From the NCBI GenBank assembly GCA_934486495.1, contig CAKSPW010000038.1, positions 1 to 22,708 of the forward strand: a stretch of DNA of 22,708 nucleotides. Reading direction: 5' to 3'. Numbering within the stretch: position 1 is the first letter of the stretch; each line of letters opens with the position of its first letter. The translations under genes were made by a program, and so were the position numbers. Source of the DNA: an uncultured Clostridia bacterium. GTDB taxonomy: Bacteria; Bacillota; Clostridia; UBA1381. Below the pieces are notes generated by a model. It had not been told where the DNA came from, did not search any database, and was given only the letters and a program-made list of their open reading frames with translations. This document shows positions 8,979 through 17,293 of the stretch, piece after piece.

Positions 8979-11894
8979 CTACTTAACAGTTACACCTGTA
9001 TACGGCATCATATGCTCAAAGCCATCCCATACAAACACTTTTTGTGTTCCGCTTCCCTGCGGTACCTGAGTAAGTGTATATGTTTCCAAGCTGTTTGATT
9101 TGGCAACAAATTTTTCATATACAAGAGATACCAATTCTTCGTTTTCCGCAAATAATGCGCTTATAACATATATATCCTTATTCTTGCTTGTTGTGTTCTG
9201 CACCGTTACAGATACGGTTTTGTCATCTGCCACAACAGGCTTTGATACAGCTATCATACCGTCGCTTGTGGTAAATCTGCCATATACACTGTTATTTACT
9301 TCTACCGTATATTCGGTGTTCGGTGCGAGCTGTCCGGTATATGTATATACTTCGCTGCCGTTATCCGTAAGAGCAACTCCGTTAATTGTCACGCCGTCCG
9401 TTACATAACCTTTAGCAAAGGTTAACTCGATTTTTGCGGCATTTACAGGCCATAATCCATTTTCATCAGCATAAACTTCATTGCCGTCAGCATCAGAAAT
9501 CTTGGTATTTATAAGTCCTTCTGCATTTGCTCCCGTTCTGAAATATGATGTGTCTATTGCCTCTGCGCTGATACTCTTAAGCTTTGATGCGTCTTTTATT
9601 CTTATAATATATATGCTGTCCTTATCGAGATTTCCTACCGTCAAAGTCTGTGAATCAAATGTGAAATCCGATATATTTTCGCCTTTTACAAGAAGCTTAT
9701 CCTCCGCAAGATATTTAGTAACCGCAATATCCGATTTTGTAAGCTCGTTTGTATAATAAGCCTTTGTAAGCTCCGAATCCGTTCCTTCTTCAAACTGTGA
9801 CTTATTTTCTACATTGATTGTAGCCGTGCTTCCGCTCATGGATAAAATATTTTCGGCAGTAATTCCTCCGATTGTCGTCATCATAATATTATCAATGTAA
9901 ACACCGCCGTCGGCAAAATTTCTTCCGCCGAATCTGACTGCCAAATTCTGATTAATAAAGCTTGACGCATTTTCAATATAGTACTCCGGAATTATTTCCT
10001 TTGTTGAGTTATTATATAAGCGTGTACCGTCTACGAATTGAATGTACCCTATTTGATCTGTATCCTGATGGTAAGTAAACAGCGTACTTATTGTACATGT
10101 ATCACCAACCGCCATAGTTCCCTTTGCGTTTGTTGTCGGCACTCTGCCGCCGGACTGATTTCTGGCTCTTACTCCGTATGTTTCAACAGCCGGCATATAA
10201 CCTAAGTTTGCGCCTGTTGATTCCGCCACTACCTGCGGATTAAAATAATGTGAGCCTGAGCTTAAATACTTAATTTCCTGATTGAGAGTTACATCAAACG
10301 AAACAAGCATTGCACCCTTTGAAAAGTCAAACTTTTGTCCGAGAGGATAAGTTACGTTTTTCGGAGTAGCTGTTGCGGCAAGATGTTTGGTATATTTTAT
10401 TCTGCCGTTATCCCACGCAAGCGATATATTTGCTTTATCGGTATTTGTAAACTTATTTACGCTGTCCTCCGCATCAAACTTTTCTATCATAGCCGACGCA
10501 TACGGCTTACTTCCGGTAGTTGTCAGCGTCTGTGTTATTGCCGGTGCATTTTCAGATTTCGGAACGGTGACAGTATAATCCTCCGCCGGCTTCAATTCGC
10601 CAAGCTCAAGTGTGAATACATCTCCGTTTCTGACAGCCGTAATATTCCCGAAGGTTATAGATCCTGCGTCCTCTATTCCCTGCGAATAAGCCGAATCGGT
10701 TTCAAATTCAATACGTGATGCTTCCTGCGGCAGCTTTCCGTCTGCGCTGAGCGAAATTTTCTCGCCTGCTGCATTATATATTGTTGCCTTTCTCAAGGAA
10801 TACGGATTTTTACCGCTGTTTGTAAATATAAGCGAATATTTGCCCGACACCTCACTTCCGTCAAATGTAACAAGCTTTGACGGATTTGTTATCTCAAGCA
10901 CATAGTTATTATATCCGTTTAGGTTCTTAAGCGCCAGCGTTCCTGTGTTGACCCACGATTTTGTCCCGGTAATTTGCTCACCGTCCGCAAGCATCAAAGG
11001 ATTTTCGGTAAGGTTATAGCCTGTTACGGTATAATCCTGCTCTGTAAGCTCGTTGCTGAGCAGCTTATCGTAAGATACCGGTATTTCCGAACTGTCCGTA
11101 AAATTAACAGATGAAGCGTTATTTGCCCATGATGCTTTCGGGAGTGAAACCTGCGCTGCACCGTATCTCATTGTGATGTTATCAATTATCACATCAGCTC
11201 CTGACGTAGGCACAAGGTCTAAATTCCAATTCTTTGAGTTTAGATTACCCTTCAATGCATCAATTGAGTAAGTTCTTACAGTTTCTATCTCCTCGCCGTC
11301 TGCGTCCTTAAGCGGCTGTCCGTTACAATATGTTTTCAGCAAGAATTTTGTATGCGCCTCGTCTGCCCAATTCATGACGGTTGTCAATCTGTATTTTGTG
11401 TTTGCCGTCATTTTAACCGTTGAATTAACAGCCCACGGCGCTGTACTGTCCTCTCTGCATCTGTAGCCCTGCAACGTACCTTTTACAATATAAAATGTAT
11501 TCATATAAATATGATCGTTCAGATACAAACGAAAGCTTGTCGTTGTCGGGCTTGGCAGCGTTACATCCATTGAAAGAACAACAGGACCCTTTGAAAAATC
11601 AAACTTTGAATCACCGTTAATCTTTAGTGTTTTCGTGCCGGATGCGAAATCACCTTTTATTTCAAGTGCATTATCAGACCCGTCTTTAATTGTTTTACTC
11701 GAAAGAGTTACTCCTGCAACTTCTGCCTTTATAACTTCAGGCTTACCTTCGGTATAATCATTAAAATTTTCCTGCCAATAATAATAACCGTTTTCGGTAG
11801 TGCCCGTAACCATAGCTGCAAGCGCAGACGCTCCAAACAACTGCACAACCGCCGTTGCGCCCGCAATTACCTTTAATAAACATTTTTTGCTCAT
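8979..11894 (-). CDS. Secreted beta-sandwich protein made of a tandem duplication
   Basis: The protein has 971 residues from the ATG at 11894, which has AGGAGGAG about 6 nt upstream; an in-frame TTG six codons earlier (11912) overlaps that site and is less likely. A signal peptide ends near ALAA (residue 26-27). Two similar halves follow. Each has a LamG/concanavalin-like beta-sandwich (about 42-244 and 470-677) and an Ig-like region (about 252-465 and 684-880). Matching landmarks are KFDFSKG (97 and 521), a V-x-IDNI motif (235 and 665) and NELT (281 and 716), giving a unit of about 430 residues. A final module (about 884-971) ends with the VFVWDGFEHMMP motif. I see no catalytic residues or wall anchor, so a glycan-binding or structural role is an inference. 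It starts 14 nt after the upstream glycosidase stop. Confidence 0.85.
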   Translation of the reverse strand: MSKKCLLKVIAGATAVVQLFGASALAAMVTGTTENGYYYWQENFNDYTEGKPEVIKAEVAGVTLSSKTIKDGSDNALEIKGDFASGTKTLKINGDSKFDFSKGPVVLSMDVTLPSPTTTSFRLYLNDHIYMNTFYIVKGTLQGYRCREDSTAPWAVNSTVKMTANTKYRLTTVMNWADEAHTKFLLKTYCNGQPLKDADGEEIETVRTYSIDALKGNLNSKNWNLDLVPTSGADVIIDNITMRYGAAQVSLPKASWANNASSVNFTDSSEIPVSYDKLLSNELTEQDYTVTGYNLTENPLMLADGEQITGTKSWVNTGTLALKNLNGYNNYVLEITNPSKLVTFDGSEVSGKYSLIFTNSGKNPYSLRKATIYNAAGEKISLSADGKLPQEASRIEFETDSAYSQGIEDAGSITFGNITAVRNGDVFTLELGELKPAEDYTVTVPKSENAPAITQTLTTTGSKPYASAMIEKFDAEDSVNKFTNTDKANISLAWDNGRIKYTKHLAATATPKNVTYPLGQKFDFSKGAMLVSFDVTLNQEIKYLSSGSHYFNPQVVAESTGANLGYMPAVETYGVRARNQSGGRVPTTNAKGTMAVGDTCTISTLFTYHQDTDQIGYIQFVDGTRLYNNSTKEIIPEYYIENASSFINQNLAVRFGGRNFADGGVYIDNIMMTTIGGITAENILSMSGSTATINVENKSQFEEGTDSELTKAYYTNELTKSDIAVTKYLAEDKLLVKGENISDFTFDSQTLTVGNLDKDSIYIIRIKDASKLKSISAEAIDTSYFRTGANAEGLINTKISDADGNEVYADENGLWPVNAAKIELTFAKGYVTDGVTINGVALTDNGSEVYTYTGQLAPNTEYTVEVNNSVYGRFTTSDGMIAVSKPVVADDKTVSVTVQNTTSKNKDIYVISALFAENEELVSLVYEKFVAKSNSLETYTLTQVPQGSGTQKVFVWDGFEHMMPYTGVTVK

Positions 11895-11908
11895 AAAATT
11901 CTCCTCCT

Positions 11909-14900
11909 TCAATCTCTTATATATAATCTTTTAAACAACGAGCTGTTTTTTGTAGAAACAATACCATCGCCCAAAGCGAGATAACCTACACGTCCGACGC
12001 CGTCGTTTTCATTTACAACCATTGCAAATTTCAGTTCCGTTCCCGGCTCTATCTTAACCTGCTGAACCATCAGACTGCTCCACGGAATTTTCAGCTCATA
12101 ATATGTGTGAAGTCCGTCCGATACAACTGCGAGCTCGCTTCCCGGGACTTTTGTATAATCCTCCTCACCGGTAAATCGTGTTTTATGACGATATATAACA
12201 GGCTCTCCGTTAAGCTCGCCTATGGCAATTTCCTCAAACTCTCCGCGTTTAAGTTCTGACTTCGGGTCATAAACTATCGCAAGCTGAATGCTGTCCATCT
12301 GCCATATGTTTACAGGCTGCACATTTGCCGAAAAATGCTTATTATCCAATACATCCGCATAGAAATAGAAATTATCATCATCCCATTTCACCGCCGCCTT
12401 TACGCTCAAATCATCCGCACCGGCATAGGAGCTTCCCAAACTCAGCAAACTGTGAAACTGATCGCTTCTGTTAAGTGTAATAAATCCGTCTGTCCATTCC
12501 TTCCCGTTGCCATCTATAACAATAGGCGTCTTTGCGTGCAGTGCCGCACTGAAATTGTAGTTTTTACTTACGTAGCTGCCGAATTTACTGCTTTCATCAA
12601 CAATAAATGCAACTTCAATTACACGGTCATCGGCGGATGTTCCTACCGGCAAAGACAAATCAAACACTTTTTTCTCGCCGGGCACAAGTTCAACGGGGAC
12701 ATCTGCCACAGACTCCTGCCATTGAATCGGCGTAAGTAATGTAAGCCTGCCCGTTTTGGACTTCTTATCGGAAAGATTTGTTAATGAGCATCGCATTGAC
12801 CAGCCTGTATCAAGCGGAATCATGGTTGTGTCAAGTTCTACATTGTTCTTGTAGTTTATATACACATCCGAACAATAGTAAACCCCCTTATCATCATAAA
12901 GAGTGAGATTTATTCTTTCTGTACCGCTTACAGCATTGCCGCCGTTTATCTCGACAAATCCGCCGTCTTTATCAATAACAGCTTCATCTGCCTTAACTTC
13001 ACTTCCCGCATAAGGTGAAACCCTCGCACTTATCTTCTTTCCTGTTTTATTCACTATATTAATTCTTGCATTCTCTCCGTATATAACATCAAGATTTGCC
13101 GTTTCGGGCGCCGCTAAGCATTGCGTAATTTCAAAGTTTTTAAAATCCCCTTCGATATACTGCACATTTTTGCTCAGATTTAAACTGTATACGCCTTTCT
13201 CGCCCTTTATTTTTTCGGCATTACCGTATGCGTCGTACAATGTGACGGTATCTGTACCGAGCCTAAGCGTTACAAGTTCGCCGTCCGCTTTGTTTGAAAA
13301 CAGCATTGCCGTTTGCTTTGCTGTACCTTTATGACGGCTTCTTACTACTCTGCTTGTTTCGCTCGGCTTCAAAGTTTGCCCAAACTCTGCGTCATGATAC
13401 ATCATATTCATATTGCTGATGATGAGATACGCAGGCTTTGCGGCATAAGGAACCATATACGGCTGAGGATTGCTCATATCGCATCTGACCATACCGAAAT
13501 TTGATTCTCTGTCTGTTCTTACCGCATTCGCCTTGTCGAGCAGACAGTAATAATAAAATCTGTCCACATATCCCTGACTCATTACCATAGCATAAGTTTG
13601 AGCGTTGTACATTCCTTGTTCTATATCGGTGTTTACGCTTTCATAATGCGAAGAATACCCGTATTCCGTTATCCATATCGGAACATTTTTTGCTCCGTAT
13701 TTTTCAAACAGCTTTGCCACATATTCAATACTGTCCAAAGTATCATATGTAATCGGATCTCCGTACCATTGATACGGATGAATTGAGAATACGTCCATAT
13801 CCGTTGCGCCTGCCTGCAAAACCTCCTCCGTCCACACTTTCGGCGCTCCGGATGTGTTTAATCCCACAACGGGTATATTCGGGTTTACAGCTTTTATAGC
13901 ATTCTTAGATGCTATATACATCTTTGCATAGTCGGATGCCGGACGATTTTCCATATTAAAGCTGTGATTCGGTCCGAGATTATACTCATTCCATATTTCA
14001 AAACATTCGACCGTGTCGCCCAAAAGCTCTGCCATCATTGCGCAGTATTCGCTCCACCTGCGCAATCCGTCCTCCGTATACGGCGGTGTACGTTCTATGG
14101 GGCTGAAATTGTATGCCGCACCCATCCACGATGCGGAATGAAGATTTGCGTCTATGTCAAGCCCTGCCTTCTTAAACGCACGGAATAAAGATTTGTATCC
14201 TTCCGCCATTGAAACGTTATTTACTTCATACTGCTCTGCGCTCTTTCTCCAGTTATTATAGTAGCACATCATTCTGGCTTTGGGTATTCCCGCATTTCTT
14301 GCAAGCTGAGCTATTTTTTCATCTTTAACATTCAACAGCGCAATCTGCACTCCGGAATGAGGATTTACAGTTTTCCCTTTGTCCGAATGTACGTATGAAA
14401 ATTCGCTTCCCAAGCGACTGTAAATTTTCTTATCTTTACAATACGCATCAATATCCACACGGTATATTCCGAATTTATCTACATTAAGCTTCTTTTTCCT
14501 AACCGTCTTTGAAAGCATCGGCAGCGTGAAGTTATCTGTACCGTTCCAAACCACATTACCGTCGCCGTCACGTACGGTATATGTAACATCAAGCGGATAA
14601 TCTCCGTCAAGCTGATTTTGAATCGGATAGATTTCACTTGAAAAGCTTGCGCTTAATTCTATCTCCTCACCATCGTAGAATATATTTCCGAAATGCTCCG
14701 ATGTATCGGTTTCAATTTTTATACGGCTTGCGGTTTCAAGTCTGTACACACGAATTGCCGAGATTGTTACCTCACCGTCTCTTGAATATCCCATCATACC
14801 GCTGTATATTCCCACTCTGAAATCAAAACCGTTTAGACTGTCGGCAAAGGTAGGATTGTCAAGAAACCACGTATAACTTCTCCATACTCCGGTATTGTTG

Positions 14901-15415
14901 AAAACAAGATATTCTCCTTCACTTGTTTTTACACTGTTATTCAGCGCCGGCTGCGTAATTTCCGCCGCCGTTTCGGCTTGTATAAGCGGTGTATATTTCA
15001 TGGACGGATATTCAAGCGTCAAACTTGAAATGCCCTCGTCATAATAATCCACTTCAACCGCATAACTGCTTCCGTCTGCAATATTATATACCGTTTTATT
15101 ATCTATATCGGCATTTATAAATCTTGCACTTTCTCCGAGATCGGGAGAAAGCACCCAGCCCTCTCGTCCCATCATTCTCGACACGGTTACGGCAGCCGAA
15201 TCGTCACCGATTTGAGCTGTCATTCCGTTCATTTCGGGCTTTGAACCAAGCTTTGCCTCTGCGATCAGCTGTTTTTTTACATAGTCATTTTTCCAGCCGC
15301 CGTTTAAGGCAGACGTAGGTGCATAATATGTTTCCGAAGCATTTGCCGGAACGGCATATACATATGTTACCATTATGCTAAGCACTATAAGCATATTTAT
15401 TATTCTTTTTATCAT
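11909..15415 (-). CDS. Secreted clan GH-A-like glycosidase with CBM9-like C-terminus
   Basis: This 1168-residue protein begins with a signal peptide (hydrophobic stretch 5-20, cleavage near residue 26). Residues about 30-230 look like a beta-sandwich. Residues about 235-345 resemble an Ig-like domain. A (beta/alpha)8 barrel spans about 350-690. It carries FEIWNEYN (E477, predicted acid/base) at the end of strand 4 and IWITEYGYSS (E584, predicted nucleophile) at the end of strand 7, with DVFSIHPYQW between. This is the clan GH-A arrangement; I cannot assign the exact family. A beta-rich region follows (about 695-955). The last 205 residues (PIVIDGNGKEW at 964 onward, with NIWQMDSIQLAI) form a CBM9-like sugar-binding domain. 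No anchor is visible. The ATG lies 3 nt after the permease stop, whose last codons supply the ribosome binding site. It probably cleaves the polymer outside the cell. Confidence 0.87.
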   Translation of the reverse strand: MIKRIINMLIVLSIMVTYVYAVPANASETYYAPTSALNGGWKNDYVKKQLIAEAKLGSKPEMNGMTAQIGDDSAAVTVSRMMGREGWVLSPDLGESARFINADIDNKTVYNIADGSSYAVEVDYYDEGISSLTLEYPSMKYTPLIQAETAAEITQPALNNSVKTSEGEYLVFNNTGVWRSYTWFLDNPTFADSLNGFDFRVGIYSGMMGYSRDGEVTISAIRVYRLETASRIKIETDTSEHFGNIFYDGEEIELSASFSSEIYPIQNQLDGDYPLDVTYTVRDGDGNVVWNGTDNFTLPMLSKTVRKKKLNVDKFGIYRVDIDAYCKDKKIYSRLGSEFSYVHSDKGKTVNPHSGVQIALLNVKDEKIAQLARNAGIPKARMMCYYNNWRKSAEQYEVNNVSMAEGYKSLFRAFKKAGLDIDANLHSASWMGAAYNFSPIERTPPYTEDGLRRWSEYCAMMAELLGDTVECFEIWNEYNLGPNHSFNMENRPASDYAKMYIASKNAIKAVNPNIPVVGLNTSGAPKVWTEEVLQAGATDMDVFSIHPYQWYGDPITYDTLDSIEYVAKLFEKYGAKNVPIWITEYGYSSHYESVNTDIEQGMYNAQTYAMVMSQGYVDRFYYYCLLDKANAVRTDRESNFGMVRCDMSNPQPYMVPYAAKPAYLIISNMNMMYHDAEFGQTLKPSETSRVVRSRHKGTAKQTAMLFSNKADGELVTLRLGTDTVTLYDAYGNAEKIKGEKGVYSLNLSKNVQYIEGDFKNFEITQCLAAPETANLDVIYGENARINIVNKTGKKISARVSPYAGSEVKADEAVIDKDGGFVEINGGNAVSGTERINLTLYDDKGVYYCSDVYINYKNNVELDTTMIPLDTGWSMRCSLTNLSDKKSKTGRLTLLTPIQWQESVADVPVELVPGEKKVFDLSLPVGTSADDRVIEVAFIVDESSKFGSYVSKNYNFSAALHAKTPIVIDGNGKEWTDGFITLNRSDQFHSLLSLGSSYAGADDLSVKAAVKWDDDNFYFYADVLDNKHFSANVQPVNIWQMDSIQLAIVYDPKSELKRGEFEEIAIGELNGEPVIYRHKTRFTGEEDYTKVPGSELAVVSDGLHTYYELKIPWSSLMVQQVKIEPGTELKFAMVVNENDGVGRVGYLALGDGIVSTKNSSLFKRLYIRD

Positions 15416-15418
15416 AAA

Positions 15419-16315
15419 TTATCCTTTCACAGAACCTATCATAACTCCTTTTACAAAATGCTTCTGTACAAACGGATACATTATAAGAACGGGCAGACTG
15501 CTTACGACTATCAGAGAATACTTCATCAAGTCGGCAAGTCCCTGTTTTGATGTCATCGTATCAAAGTCCGTTACCATCGCCGAATCCATTTGATTTGCAA
15601 GCAATATATTTCTGAGTACAAGCTGCAATGGATAAAGCTTTGCGTTCGTAATATATAAAAATGCGTTAAAGTATGCATTCCAATGTGCAACCGCATAATA
15701 CAATGTAATAACGGCAATTACGGACCCTGAAAGCGGCAACAACATCATACGGAAATATCTAAAATCATCACAACCGTCAATGAACGCCGCCTCGAGCACC
15801 TCATTCGGAATACTGTTTTCAATAAAGCTTCTTGCAATAACCATATTATATACCGACATTGCTCCGGGCAAAATCAACGCAAGCGGTGTATTTAAAAGTC
15901 CCAAATTACTTACAATAATATATGTCGGAACCATACCTCCCGAAAATATCATAGTGAATGTAAACAGAAACATCAATGCCTTCCTGTGCGGTAAATCCTT
16001 TCTTGATAAAGCATATGCCGCTATCATTGTAAGAAACACGTTTAATATTGTGCCAAAAAACGTATATAAAATTGTGTTTTTATAGCCAACGAGCACCTCA
16101 CCGGTTTTGAAAATAGCCTTATATCCCTCAAGACTGAAATCAACCGGCAGAAAAAATACTCTTCCTGCCATAACAGCTTCCTTTGATGAAAAAGAAGATG
16201 ATACTATGAATATTAACGGCCATAAAACTATTATTAATATAAGTGTCACAAAAATATTGACGCAAATGTAAAATATCCTGTCATCCTTCGGCAGTTTTAT
16301 TTGCTGTTTTGCCAT
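15419..16315 (-). CDS. Sugar ABC transporter permease, LplC/YtcP type
   Basis: This permease has 298 residues from the ATG at 16315, which has AAAGGGGG about 9 nt upstream. An in-frame ATG at 16360 would overlap the upstream gene and lacks such a site. Six transmembrane segments are predicted, beginning with the helix at about 17-38. The cytoplasmic EAA loop (EVLEAAFIDGCDDFRYF, about residues 172-188) contains the conserved E-A-A-x3-G pattern that docks with the ATPase. The sequence style (PLIFIVSSSFSS; FSGGMVPTYIIV; C-terminal KGVMIGSVKG) matches the LplC/YtcP permeases that work with LplA and LplB homologues in oligosaccharide or aldouronate import. It lies 25 nt after the LplB-like gene. 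The ATPase subunit is not encoded nearby, which is normal for this class because a shared MsmX/MsmK-type ATPase is used. Confidence 0.93.
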   Translation of the reverse strand: MAKQQIKLPKDDRIFYICVNIFVTLILIIVLWPLIFIVSSSFSSKEAVMAGRVFFLPVDFSLEGYKAIFKTGEVLVGYKNTILYTFFGTILNVFLTMIAAYALSRKDLPHRKALMFLFTFTMIFSGGMVPTYIIVSNLGLLNTPLALILPGAMSVYNMVIARSFIENSIPNEVLEAAFIDGCDDFRYFRMMLLPLSGSVIAVITLYYAVAHWNAYFNAFLYITNAKLYPLQLVLRNILLANQMDSAMVTDFDTMTSKQGLADLMKYSLIVVSSLPVLIMYPFVQKHFVKGVMIGSVKG

Positions 16316-16340
16316 TAAATTTTTCCCCCTTTCCATCTTA

Positions 16341-17288
16341 TTACCAAAGTGTACTGCCACCCAGCTTGGATGCCAATTTATTTACTCCTACAACCAGCAC
16401 GAAATTTATTACCGAGTTAAACAGACCTATCGCCGTAGCATATGAGTAGTTTCCGCCGCTTGCTGAAATACCCTCTTTATATACATAAGTCGAAATAACT
16501 TCGCTGAGTCTTAGGTTTACATTGTTTTGCATCAGAAAAATCTTTTCAAAACCGAGATTCATAAGCTGACCGACATTTAATACAAGCAAAATAACCACCG
16601 TCGGCATTATCGCCGGAATATCAATGCTGAATACACGCCTGAACCTTGATGCTCCGTCAACTTTTGCCGCTTCATGCAACTCAGTCGGTACAGCTGCCAA
16701 TGCCGCAATATAGATTATCGAATCCCATCCTGCATTCTGCCAAATTCCCGACCACACATACATATGCAAAAATGACGACGGATTTGTCATTATATCCGGT
16801 GCATTTGCGTTAAACAGCAACTTGTATATGTTACCGTACAAGCCTACATATGGGTTGAAAAATTGATTAAGCATACCTACCAAAACAACAACCGATATAA
16901 AGTGAGGCATATATACAATCATTTGAGTAGCCTTTTTACAGAACTTATTTCGCATCACATTGATACAAATCGCAAGAATGATAGGCACGGGAAATCTTGC
17001 TATCAGCGAATACAGCGACACAACAAACGTGTTTCGTATTATACGCCAGAACTGATAGGAATTCACAAATTTCTTTATGTATTTCAATCCTACCCACTGA
17101 CTGCCGAATATACCCTTCGACGCATTAAAATCCTTAAACGCAATTTGCAAACCAAGCATAGGTCCGTATGAAAATATTATTATGTAAATAACCGGCAGGA
17201 TAAGAAAAACATATAGCTGCCAATATTTTTTTATATTGTCCGTAAAACTCTTATTCTTTTTTGTTTTGGGTAATGTGTTCGTATTCAT
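16341..17288 (-). CDS. Sugar ABC transporter permease, LplB type
   Basis: This 315-residue inner-membrane permease has a charged N-terminus followed by a first helix (about 24-41) ending in YGPMLGLQIAFKDFN, a hallmark of the LplB branch. Further helices lie at about 86-110, 124-143, 180-200, 228-245 and 285-303. The EAA loop is ELHEAAKVDGASRFRRVF (203-220), with the fixed glycine at 212. It would form the translocation pore with the LplC-type partner encoded next. The start codon lies 5 nt after the stop of the binding-protein gene, and GAAGGA in the end of that gene serves as ribosome binding site, so the two are translationally coupled. The likely cargo is an oligosaccharide released by the secreted enzymes of the cluster. 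The exact sugar cannot be read from the sequence. Confidence 0.94.
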   Translation of the reverse strand: MNTNTLPKTKKNKSFTDNIKKYWQLYVFLILPVIYIIIFSYGPMLGLQIAFKDFNASKGIFGSQWVGLKYIKKFVNSYQFWRIIRNTFVVSLYSLIARFPVPIILAICINVMRNKFCKKATQMIVYMPHFISVVVLVGMLNQFFNPYVGLYGNIYKLLFNANAPDIMTNPSSFLHMYVWSGIWQNAGWDSIIYIAALAAVPTELHEAAKVDGASRFRRVFSIDIPAIMPTVVILLVLNVGQLMNLGFEKIFLMQNNVNLRLSEVISTYVYKEGISASGGNYSYATAIGLFNSVINFVLVVGVNKLASKLGGSTLW

Positions 17289-17293
17289 TATTT

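Noticed and set aside
12335..12739. 134-codon open frame on the plus strand
   Set aside because: It is opposite the 1168-residue glycosidase, whose catalytic motifs and CBM9-like tail show which strand is coding.
16316..16360. ATG start at 16360 for the LplC-type permease
   Set aside because: It would overlap the end of the LplB gene and has no ribosome site; the ATG at 16315 has AAAGGGGG at good spacing.
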